DNA of 32,425 bases. Origin: Candidatus Gastranaerophilales bacterium (GTDB taxonomy: Bacteria > Cyanobacteriota > Vampirovibrionia > Gastranaerophilales > Gastranaerophilaceae). Under the pieces are notes generated by a model. It saw nothing but the letters and a program-made list of their open reading frames with translations, was not told where the DNA came from and searched no databases. The stretch lies in NCBI GenBank assembly GCA_905235825.1, contig CAJONH010000009.1, forward strand, positions 1 through 32,425. The letters run 5' to 3'. The translations under genes and the position numbers were made by a program. Positions 8,601 through 16,371 of this stretch are shown here, in pieces; the stretch's first letter is position 1; each line of letters begins with the position of its first letter.

Positions 8601-8736
8601 TTACCATTCCTATACTTTTCTAATTAACCAATCCTTTAATAAAGTACTCTCGATTTAATAATTATTATTACTTAATTCCTTTTCATGAATTTTAAATCAA
8701 AACAAAATTTTTTTTGCCAAAAAAATCAGGTATTTA

Positions 8737-8997
8737 TTAGACTACACTATTAATTAATTCGATTTTTTTTATTCTTGAAAGCAGCTTTATTCTTCGTTCT
8801 TCTCTCTGTGCTTCAATTTTATCCGAAAATTCTTTAGTATAAACAAGTTTTACAGGCTTATTAGCTCTTGTAAATTTTGCTCCTTTACCGCTGCAATGCA
8901 ATTTATAGCGTTTTTCGACATCATCTGTATAACCGCAATAAAGTTTGTTTGTATTTGTTAAAATTATATAAACATAAAATTTTTTATTGTTTTTCAT
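8737..8997 (-). CDS. GIY-YIG endonuclease-like protein (UPF0213/YhbQ type)
   Basis: A single GIY-YIG nuclease domain of 86 aa, the usual size of the UPF0213 group. The variant signature YVYI...LYCGYT occupies residues 8-23. The conserved Arg lies in the VEKRYKLH segment, and the GKGAKFTR motif and the catalytic Glu region AQREERRIK follow in family order. Such stand-alone proteins are widespread; DNA nicking or repair roles have been suggested, but the cellular task is not settled. The start ATG (8997) lies 14 nt inside the end of the dus gene, so translation is coupled to it. No frame damage is seen. Confidence 0.88.
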   Translation of the reverse strand: MKNNKKFYVYIILTNTNKLYCGYTDDVEKRYKLHCSGKGAKFTRANKPVKLVYTKEFSDKIEAQREERRIKLLSRIKKIELINSVV

Positions 8998-9973
8998 TAT
9001 TTAAAATTTCATCTAATATTAAAATGATATTATCATAATTTAATTCAGTAACGAGTTTATGACGATATTCTCCTCCGCCTCTTATATTCCTGATATAGCA
9101 GGGATAAAATTTGCGGAAGAATTTAATTCCGTTTTCTTCACCTCTAAAAGAAATTTCACGGTCAAGATGCTTTTTTATCATAGAAATTTTTTCTTTTATA
9201 TCGGGTTCCGGTATTAAAATATCTTCATTTAAATATTTTTCAATTCTTGATATTAGTGATAAATCACACATAGATGCACGACCAACGGCAATTCCGTCCG
9301 CTTTGGTTATATCTAAACATCTTTTTGCCGTTTCAGGACTGATTATATCTCCGTTAGCAAAATATGGGATATCTATATTGCCTTTTAACTCGGATAAAGC
9401 ACTCCAATCAGCTTCTCCCGAATACATTTGCACACGTGTTCTTGCATGAATTGTAACTGCACTTGCACCTGCCTGCTGCATTTTTTGTGCAAATTCAATA
9501 AAATTTTTACTATCCTGACTCCACCCGAGTCTGAATTTACACGTAACAGGGATGTTTACGGCTTCTTTTACAGCAATAACAATATCCTGTGCCAATTGCG
9601 GGTTTTTCATCAACGAACACCCATCATTACCGTTTACGATTTTTTTTATCGGACATCCCATGTTTATATCGATAATTGCTGCTTTTTTTTCGAGAATTTT
9701 TGCGGATTTTGCCATTAAATCCGGTTTATGTCCCTCTATTTGCCATGCACAAGGTGCTTCTTTTTTATCTGTATGAGTTATGAGTGTATCGGATTTTTGA
9801 ACAAGAGCCTCGGAACTTATCATTTCCGTAGTTAATAAGCAATTTGGAGAATATTCTCTTATTAAAGAACGCAAAACATAATCAGTAACACCGGCAAGAG
9901 GAGATAGTGAAACTTTTGAATTTAATATAACATTTCCTATTTTTACCGTATTTTTTTCGGCTGAAACATTCAT
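8984..9973 (-). CDS. dusB: tRNA-dihydrouridine synthase (DusB type)
   Basis: FMN enzyme that reduces specific uridines in the tRNA D-loop to dihydrouridine using NADPH. The 329-aa TIM-barrel shows family motifs in order: PLAGVTD (25-31), TEMIS (49-53), INMGCP with catalytic Cys107, CKFRLGW, HARTR, YFANGDI and GIAVGRAS. The C-terminal helical tRNA-binding region includes RKFYPCYIRNIRG. Start ATG and the stop of the upstream TPR gene overlap as ATGA, and the GIY-YIG gene overlaps its 3' end. The three form a tightly coupled unit. Length and motifs are typical of bacterial DusB/NifR3 proteins. Confidence 0.93.
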   Translation of the reverse strand: MNVSAEKNTVKIGNVILNSKVSLSPLAGVTDYVLRSLIREYSPNCLLTTEMISSEALVQKSDTLITHTDKKEAPCAWQIEGHKPDLMAKSAKILEKKAAIIDINMGCPIKKIVNGNDGCSLMKNPQLAQDIVIAVKEAVNIPVTCKFRLGWSQDSKNFIEFAQKMQQAGASAVTIHARTRVQMYSGEADWSALSELKGNIDIPYFANGDIISPETAKRCLDITKADGIAVGRASMCDLSLISRIEKYLNEDILIPEPDIKEKISMIKKHLDREISFRGEENGIKFFRKFYPCYIRNIRGGGEYRHKLVTELNYDNIILILDEILNNEKQ

Positions 9974-12096
9974 TTATCAAGCTCTTTCAGCCTTGTTTGC
10001 GCATACTGTTTATATTCGTTATTATCAGAAATTAACCCGATATATTTTTTATAATATTCTTTCGCAGATTTATAATTGCCTAAATTATCATAATCTACGG
10101 CAATTAAATAATAAGATATATTCATTTCAGGAGAATATTTTATTGCATTTTTATAATCTGCTATTGCCTTTTGGTAATTTTTTAATGCATCATTTGACAA
10201 TGCTTTATAATAATAAACATTAGCATCATTTGGATTTAACTTTATTATTTTGTCAAATACGGTTATAGCATCGGCATATTTTTCATCCTGATATAATTTT
10301 ACTGCATTTTCCATAAGACTTTCTGTTTGTTTTGATGTTATATACGAAGAAAGCTCTTTAGCCTGTTCGTGCATAGGATTTTTTTCGAGAGCAGTTTTAA
10401 CATATTGTGCTGCCTGTTCTATATTGTTGTTATTTGCATATATTGCAGCAATATAATATGCTATATCAGCATTTGAAGGTTCAACGGATAATGCTGATTT
10501 ATAATATTCTATTGCTTTGTCGTTATTACCTAATGCCTGATATGCACCTGCTATACCGAGCAGAGAATCTTTTGTCTGTGGTTGTATTTTTAAATATTCA
10601 TCTATTGCAGCTTCATAATTACCGCTTTCATAAGCATTTGCAGCCGTATTATATATGCTGGCAGAATAATCATTTTTTACGGTCATAAGTTGTGTTTTAA
10701 CCAATTGATTTTCACCGTCTACTTCAGCCGCTTTTTGAATTACCTGATATGCCTCCTTATACATTTGCTTTTGTCTGTAGCATTGTGCAAGATTTACATA
10801 AGCATCTATATTGGTACTGTCAAGTTTTATAGTTTGAGTATAATACGTAATAGCATCATCTATTTTTCCTGCCTTGTGAAGTTCATAAGCAAATTCATAA
10901 TAAGCCGATGTATCTTCAGGGCTGTCCAATACATTTTGGTACAGAAACGAAAGTACATTTTCTACAGGCATATTATCTTTTAACATTGTAAATAATTCGG
11001 TTTTGGCTATTGCATTACGAGGCTCCAGTTTTAGAACAGCTTTGTACGCATCAACAGCTTCGTCGGTTCTTTTAAGCTCATTTAAACACTGTGCTCTATA
11101 TAACAAAATATTAGTGTTTTTCGGCTGAGATTGAAGAACTGCTTCATAAACATTTAATGCTGCATCATATTTTTTTTGTTCCTGATATAAAGTTCCGATG
11201 TTTATCTTTGTGTTAATATTTGCAGGATTGAGAGATTCAGCTTTTTTGTACTCGTTAAGAGCTTCGTTATACCTTTTTTCTTTTTGAAAAACAACTCCTA
11301 AATTTGCATGAGCTTCCGCATCATTTGGTGTTTCATCAACTTTTTTCTGCCAAATACGCTCAAGTGAATTTAATATATCTTCGCTTTCTGAAGATTTATT
11401 TAAGGCATATCCGTATTCTTTTAATGCAGAGTTAAAATCTTTCATATCTTCATAAACACGAGCAAGTTTTAAATGCACATCAGCATTTTCAGAATCTGCT
11501 GCAAGTGCATTTTGATAAAATATTACAGATTTGTCAGGTCTGTTAAATATTTTATAAATATCACCAAGTGCAGTATTTGCCTGTGATTTATACTCAGTAT
11601 GATATGATAATCGGTAATAATCATAACCTGCAGCTGCAAATTCGCCTTTTGTTCTTTCTATTTTTGCAGTTTGTGAAATTTCTTCGGCATTTAAAGATTT
11701 TTTTTGTGCGGTTTCAAGCATTTTTAAATTTTTTTCCATTTGAGCTATTGCCTGCAATGAATTGCTCGATTTTCCAAACCTGAAATATTTATTGAAAAAT
11801 AAAGCGGATTTTATATCCGTAATGGCTTTTTCTACTTCTTTTAAATTATCATTATAATATTTTGCCCTTAAATTATATGCATTTGAAAGTCCAACAAGAG
11901 CTGACTCATCTTGAGGATTTGTTCTGACGGCTTTTTTAAACTCATTAATAGCACTTGAATATTGCGAACTTTCTAAATATTCCATTCCCTTTAAATAATT
12001 AGGATTTTCTACATAATTATCATCATATACGGTTTGTGCATTTGAAAATCCCTGCGTTATCAGAATAAATATAAAAAGCCATAAAAATTTTTTCAT
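9970..12096 (-). CDS. Exported tetratricopeptide-repeat protein (708 aa)
   Basis: A Sec signal peptide (MKKFLWLFIFILITQGFSNA) is followed from about residue 33 to the C-terminus by consecutive TPR units. Typical phrases are YLESSQYSSAINEFKKAVRT, DAEAHANLGVVFQKEKRYNE and DANVYYYKALSNDALKNYQK. No catalytic domain is present, so it is probably a periplasmic scaffold or assembly factor. It sits directly downstream of lptD and the M23 peptidase, which suggests a role in envelope assembly (inference). ATG at 12096 follows ACGGAG. Its stop overlaps the dusB start. The TPR array is unusually long for an envelope chaperone. Confidence 0.85.
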   Translation of the reverse strand: MKKFLWLFIFILITQGFSNAQTVYDDNYVENPNYLKGMEYLESSQYSSAINEFKKAVRTNPQDESALVGLSNAYNLRAKYYNDNLKEVEKAITDIKSALFFNKYFRFGKSSNSLQAIAQMEKNLKMLETAQKKSLNAEEISQTAKIERTKGEFAAAGYDYYRLSYHTEYKSQANTALGDIYKIFNRPDKSVIFYQNALAADSENADVHLKLARVYEDMKDFNSALKEYGYALNKSSESEDILNSLERIWQKKVDETPNDAEAHANLGVVFQKEKRYNEALNEYKKAESLNPANINTKINIGTLYQEQKKYDAALNVYEAVLQSQPKNTNILLYRAQCLNELKRTDEAVDAYKAVLKLEPRNAIAKTELFTMLKDNMPVENVLSFLYQNVLDSPEDTSAYYEFAYELHKAGKIDDAITYYTQTIKLDSTNIDAYVNLAQCYRQKQMYKEAYQVIQKAAEVDGENQLVKTQLMTVKNDYSASIYNTAANAYESGNYEAAIDEYLKIQPQTKDSLLGIAGAYQALGNNDKAIEYYKSALSVEPSNADIAYYIAAIYANNNNIEQAAQYVKTALEKNPMHEQAKELSSYITSKQTESLMENAVKLYQDEKYADAITVFDKIIKLNPNDANVYYYKALSNDALKNYQKAIADYKNAIKYSPEMNISYYLIAVDYDNLGNYKSAKEYYKKYIGLISDNNEYKQYAQTRLKELDK

Positions 12097-12227
12097 ATTA
12101 ATGCTCCGTTTGTTACTAATTTATTCTATAACAAAACGTTTTATTATGATATAGCTGAATGAATAAATGTACATATTTATTTATTATTTTATCTATTAGG
12201 AGTATATTCACACAAAATAACCGCCGA

Positions 12228-14447
12228 TTAAAACTGTTTTGATGAACTCTGTTTTTGCTCCATTTCCATTTGTAATTCTTTTTTATATTTTTTATATGAT
12301 TTCTTTTTTGTCTTTTTTTGTTTGCTTTTTTCTCTGCCGATTTTATTTGGATTATTTATTATTGTTTTCTTAAATTCAATATCGGAATCTTTGGTTCCGA
12401 CAAGCATTGTAATCAGCATCATTGTTGTATGTCTTATTGCATCATACCCGATTGTTAATCTGGCATATTCAGGCCCGACACTAACCATAATTCTGTTTTC
12501 CTGGAATAAATCATCATTATGATAATCATCATGATATTGATTATGCATTGATATTGATGCAAGATAGCCTACAGTTAAATATTTACATATTTTTATACTT
12601 TCTATTAATGCAATATTAGATTTTCCATATCTGTATCTGTCAAATTCAAACGGACTTTCTCCGGCTGAAGCTGTTTGATAATACATTAAAGTCTGTTTCC
12701 ATCTTCCAACCTGAGTACTTAATGAAGGCCCGACCCTGAATAAACCAACCGTATTTCCTTGTGAATATACAGTTGCGGAAGTTTGAGCAACAACACCCAA
12801 TAACAAGCCGACATTACCTTCTTTATTTTGATATTTGTAAATAGGTTTATAGGTCTGTGTCATCCAACGAAATCTTGAATGTGTATTACTTAAATCATAA
12901 TCTTCTTTATTATCAACAAACAATCCTGCCGAATACATTTGTGAAAACGTTAAATCTAAATCACGAATGTAATCACTTCTGTTATACGTAAGATTTGCAG
13001 AATACTTTGGCATCCTGTACCCCAAAAACCATTCGCTCTGATTTGAATATCTTGAATAATTAAACAAAAATCCCGGTGCAAGTTTTTGTTTTCCCCTTAC
13101 AACAACATTTTCTTTTGATGAACCGTAGGCAATCTGAGTAACATTTGTTTCACTTCTGAATCTGGCAATACCGCCTAAGCCCCAATCACTGTTTCCGTAT
13201 GTTACAATTGGTGCAAGTTTTAAAGTTGAACCGCCGGGAACATTTAATACAACAGCAGGTCCAAAATGCATACCTAACATACTTTGTGAACCAAATTCGG
13301 GAATATTTGTTTCTATGTTTGTATGTGCTTTATTTGATACTATTTTTAATGTCGGTATAGTTGCCAGCTTTCTGTTTTTTAAATACACTCCCGCATTTTT
13401 AACGGTAACTATTTCATGATCATCTTTTGAATCAATTATAATTGTATTTGCTTTCAGTTTATATATACCCTTATTTTCTTCACTTATTTTATTTAATCCG
13501 TCATCAAATAATCCTGATTGATCAACATAAGATGCAAATGAACGTCCGCCGAGATTTAAAACATCATCTTTTAATATTTTGGCAACACCGTCATATTCGG
13601 TTATTTTATCGGAATATATATACGCATCTTTTGCTGTTATTTTAATATCATCCGTCACAGTAGTCGGTTTTTCTATCCAGCCGTTCGGTTTTGATAAATC
13701 GAGTTTTAAAAAATCACCTTCGGTTACGGAATCATTTGTTGTTAAAATTACATTATCACTTGCTTTTAATATATTTTTATCATAATCATATACGATTTTA
13801 TCGGCTTCTACCTTTGTTTGCTGCACTTGAAATACAACCTTTGCATTTCCTACCGCATGTACTTCATAAGTATCGGGAAAATATTCCATATAATTCGCAG
13901 TTATATCTATATTTGGGTTTTCGGGCGGTTCATAATTATCTTTTCCCCGATTTTTGGCTCCACCCAAATCATAACTTTTAAGATTAAAAACTTTTTCAAT
14001 TAAAGTTCTGTTATCGGCTTTTTTTAATTCTTTTTCAATTTTACTCTGCTTTTCACGTTCTTCTTTATTTAATTCTCGTTCTAACTGAGCCTTTGTTAAA
14101 TGTTTTTTTGGTTTTGTTGTTACAAAAGTATTATTTTCCGGCTCATCTTTATTAATACTTTCATCAGATGACTCTTTGTCATTATGAACATTTGCATTTT
14201 CAATTTCTTTAGAATTTATTTTAGTTTGCTTATCCTGCCTTTTATTCTTACTTCTATTTTTTATCTTATTTTTTATAAATTTTTTTAATTCAAATTCACC
14301 TGTTGCAACTTCACTTTGATTTATAAATTCCGGATTTATTTCCGAATTAAAGGGGTCAAGTCCTGTTTCCGGAAAAAAATCGGAAGCAGTGCTTACATTT
14401 GCTGTTATTAAAAATATTATAGCTATTAATATTAATTTGTTTTTCAA
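12228..14447 (-). CDS. lptD: LptD/OstA-like outer-membrane LPS assembly protein
   Basis: Signal peptide MKNKLILIAIIFLITANVSTA, then a long charged linker (about 50-175). An OstA-type beta-jellyroll follows (about 177-270; ITANYMEYFPDTYEVHAVGN, VEADKIVYDYDKNIL, VTEGDFLKLDL). The rest is a beta-barrel to about residue 684 (HFGPAVVLNVPGG, YSRYSNQSEWFLGY, VGPEYARLTIGYDA). LptD inserts lipopolysaccharide into the outer leaflet; the architecture is nearer to the divergent cyanobacterial-type proteins than to E. coli LptD. It starts with TTG at 14447, supported by AAGGTAG 6 nt upstream; an ATG alternative is not in frame there. The start is 11 nt after the M23 gene stop. It ends in an odd Lys-rich tail of about 55 residues. 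Confidence 0.8.
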   Translation of the reverse strand: MKNKLILIAIIFLITANVSTASDFFPETGLDPFNSEINPEFINQSEVATGEFELKKFIKNKIKNRSKNKRQDKQTKINSKEIENANVHNDKESSDESINKDEPENNTFVTTKPKKHLTKAQLERELNKEEREKQSKIEKELKKADNRTLIEKVFNLKSYDLGGAKNRGKDNYEPPENPNIDITANYMEYFPDTYEVHAVGNAKVVFQVQQTKVEADKIVYDYDKNILKASDNVILTTNDSVTEGDFLKLDLSKPNGWIEKPTTVTDDIKITAKDAYIYSDKITEYDGVAKILKDDVLNLGGRSFASYVDQSGLFDDGLNKISEENKGIYKLKANTIIIDSKDDHEIVTVKNAGVYLKNRKLATIPTLKIVSNKAHTNIETNIPEFGSQSMLGMHFGPAVVLNVPGGSTLKLAPIVTYGNSDWGLGGIARFRSETNVTQIAYGSSKENVVVRGKQKLAPGFLFNYSRYSNQSEWFLGYRMPKYSANLTYNRSDYIRDLDLTFSQMYSAGLFVDNKEDYDLSNTHSRFRWMTQTYKPIYKYQNKEGNVGLLLGVVAQTSATVYSQGNTVGLFRVGPSLSTQVGRWKQTLMYYQTASAGESPFEFDRYRYGKSNIALIESIKICKYLTVGYLASISMHNQYHDDYHNDDLFQENRIMVSVGPEYARLTIGYDAIRHTTMMLITMLVGTKDSDIEFKKTIINNPNKIGREKSKQKKTKKKSYKKYKKELQMEMEQKQSSSKQF

Positions 14448-14458
14448 TGTTTACTACC

Positions 14459-15601
14459 TTATAGAAAATTCTTGGGATTTTGCGGTTTTCCGTTTATTCT
14501 GACTTCAAAGTGAACATGTGGCCCCGTAGAATACCCCGTAGAACCAACATACCCTATTATATCACCTTGATTTACGTATTGTCCGGCTGAAACATTCTGT
14601 CTTGACATGTGAGCATACAATGTGGTTGTCGGAGCTCCCGTGCAAGAGCCGTGATCAATAATTACAACTTTTCCATATCCGCCATACCATCCCGAATATA
14701 TTACCTTTCCTGAATTAGAAGCTAAAATTGGGGTTCCGAATGCCATCGCATAGTCAATTCCGGTGTGGAAAATTTTTGATTTAAATATGGGGTGCGTTCT
14801 CCACCCGAAAGGTGAACTTATTCTTACGGGAGTTTTTGGAGGATACGGCAGTATGAATATACCTTTTACCCCTGTAACCTGACTGTTTTTTGTAGATTTT
14901 GATATTAATTTCGCCAAATAACTTGACTGTCTTGCAAGTTCTCTTTCCGACTTTTCATACGCCTTCTTATCCTTTTGTATTTTTTCCAGCATCGATTTGT
15001 TTTGGTTGAGCGTATTCTGAATAGAAGACTTTTCCTTATTTATATTTTGAATAAGTTTTGAAATTTGATATTTTTCATTTTCAACACGTCTTCTTAAAAG
15101 TGAAATTTTCTTTGCTTCTGCTCTTAATACGTACATAATCTGCCTATCGGATTGAATTATTATATTTTGATAATAAATTCTGTCCAAAAACTGGCTTATG
15201 CTGTTTGCCGGATTTAATAAATATAATATTAACGTACGTTTTGCTTTATATATACATCTTATTCTTTTTAATAATAACTTATTTCGATTATTATATTCTT
15301 TTAAATATTCATTTAGTTCTTTTTCAAGTTTTTTACTGTTTGCATCTTTTGCTTCAAATTGTCTTTGCGAATTTCTTAACGCTTGATTATTTTTTTCCAG
15401 TTTTTGCTGATTTTTAGTTATTATTGAAGTTTGTTTCTTTTCAAGTTGAGCTAATGAATTTATCTTTTGACGTATTGCAATTCTTTTTTGTTCTACAGTT
15501 TTCATTTGCTGTTTTTCATTTTCTGCAAAAACAGTATTTATGTTTAAAAACATAAATAAACAAATAAAAAGCAACAAAAATTTTTTATTGAATAACTGCA
15601 T
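14459..15601 (-). CDS. M23 murein endopeptidase/activator with coiled coil (EnvC-like)
   Basis: Signal peptide MQLFNKKFLLLFICLFMFLNINTVFA, a long coiled-coil region (about 28-235) and a C-terminal LytM/M23 domain. The zinc-site residues look intact: HTGID (His279, Asp283), YAH (His331) and HVH (His362, His364). It could therefore be an active glycyl-glycine-type endopeptidase, unlike E. coli EnvC, which lacks the metal and only activates amidases. The periplasmic location and the coil suggest docking to a membrane complex such as FtsEX (inference). It is upstream of and nearly contiguous with lptD, and 14 nt downstream of a 37-codon membrane ORF. ATG at 15601 has only a weak ribosome binding site, consistent with coupling to that ORF. 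Confidence 0.9.
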   Translation of the reverse strand: MQLFNKKFLLLFICLFMFLNINTVFAENEKQQMKTVEQKRIAIRQKINSLAQLEKKQTSIITKNQQKLEKNNQALRNSQRQFEAKDANSKKLEKELNEYLKEYNNRNKLLLKRIRCIYKAKRTLILYLLNPANSISQFLDRIYYQNIIIQSDRQIMYVLRAEAKKISLLRRRVENEKYQISKLIQNINKEKSSIQNTLNQNKSMLEKIQKDKKAYEKSERELARQSSYLAKLISKSTKNSQVTGVKGIFILPYPPKTPVRISSPFGWRTHPIFKSKIFHTGIDYAMAFGTPILASNSGKVIYSGWYGGYGKVVIIDHGSCTGAPTTTLYAHMSRQNVSAGQYVNQGDIIGYVGSTGYSTGPHVHFEVRINGKPQNPKNFL

Positions 15602-15615
15602 TTACCGGTTCCCGA

Positions 15616-15729
15616 CTAATGTAAAAATATAAACAGCATTGAACCGAATGTCCATAACAAAAAACAAAAAGTTATTGTTATAATTATACCTTTTCTATGA
15701 TTTCTGAAAAATTCCATTCTTTTACCCAT
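15616..15729 (-). CDS. 37-aa membrane microprotein upstream of M23 gene
   Basis: ATG at 15729 opens a 37-codon frame ending TAG at 15616. The product has a strongly basic start (MGKRMEFFRNHRKG) and a single hydrophobic helix (residues about 14-36, IIITITFCFLLWTFGSMLFI). This is typical of a single-span protein with cytoplasmic N-terminus. It fills most of the gap between the cyclo-ligase and M23 genes, and its stop is 14 nt before the M23 start. The ribosome binding site is weak (TAGAG). It might be an anchor or small division/envelope factor; no family is recognised. Confidence 0.5.
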   Translation of the reverse strand: MGKRMEFFRNHRKGIIITITFCFLLWTFGSMLFIFLH

Positions 15730-15798
15730 CGTATACTCTATACAATATTATTTTACTCTAAAAATCAAATCAAACAAATAACTTAAATGTTGTTTACA

Positions 15799-16323
15799 TT
15801 ATAATCTCAATATTTCTTTATCTGTTACGATTAAATCTGCTTTAATATCGTGTTTTTCGGGAAAAACACTATCATATAATAATTGAGAATATATTACAAT
15901 TACTTTTATACATTTATTGTCAAGTTTAGGCAAAAATCGGTCATAATATCCCTTTCCCCAGCCAAGCCTGTAGCCTTTTCTATCTGCAGCACAAGCAGGA
16001 ATTATTACCATATCTATATTTTCATAGTATTTTATAGGTTTTGACTGAGGTTCAATTATTCCAAAACTGCCTTTCTTTAAATTTGAACATGGACAGATTT
16101 CTAAAGACTCTCCGTTTACCCTCGGTAAATACCAGTTTTTTAATTTATTCTCAAGTAAAATTTTCGTATTAACTTCGTAATTAAGCGGATAATAACATAT
16201 AATATTTTTACTTTTTTGATACTCTTTAACTGAAATAAGATTTTTTACTATTTCTTTACTTAATTCTATGCAATCAAGAGTTCTTCTTTTTTCAATAGCC
16301 TGTTTTCTTATTGTATTTTTCAT
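15799..16323 (-). CDS. 5-formyltetrahydrofolate cyclo-ligase
   Basis: Converts 5-formyl-THF to 5,10-methenyl-THF with ATP, returning a stored or inhibitory folate to one-carbon metabolism. The 174-aa protein shows the usual order: RKQAIEKRR at the N-terminus, YYPLNYEVNT, FGIIEP (substrate-side loop), the MVIIPACAADRKGYRLGWGKGYYDRF block (Gly117 begins GYRLGWGKGYYDR), and an end typical of the family. Start ATG 16323 comes just after the clpC terminator hairpin and has no visible Shine-Dalgarno, so its expression signal is unclear. The gene lies 69 bp upstream of the 37-codon ORF in the same direction. Confidence 0.92.
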   Translation of the reverse strand: MKNTIRKQAIEKRRTLDCIELSKEIVKNLISVKEYQKSKNIICYYPLNYEVNTKILLENKLKNWYLPRVNGESLEICPCSNLKKGSFGIIEPQSKPIKYYENIDMVIIPACAADRKGYRLGWGKGYYDRFLPKLDNKCIKVIVIYSQLLYDSVFPEKHDIKADLIVTDKEILRL

Positions 16324-16339
16324 AAATTTATATTTATAA

Positions 16340-16367
16340 AAAAAGCCGACCTGTAAGCCGGCTTTTT
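16340..16367 (-). terminator. Intrinsic terminator after clpC
   Basis: Stem AAAAAGCCG (16340-16348) / CGGCTTTTT (16359-16367) with a 10-nt loop, read on the minus strand into a T-run. It begins 4 bp beyond the clpC stop and ends only about 17 bp before the cyclo-ligase start codon. It is symmetrical enough to act on both strands. Confidence 0.75.
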
Positions 16368-16371
16368 ATTT

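Noticed and set aside
8700..8736. Terminator after the GIY-YIG gene (T-run, GGC, A-run)
   Set aside because: The palindrome consists only of A/T pairs around a three-base centre, which is too weak to call.
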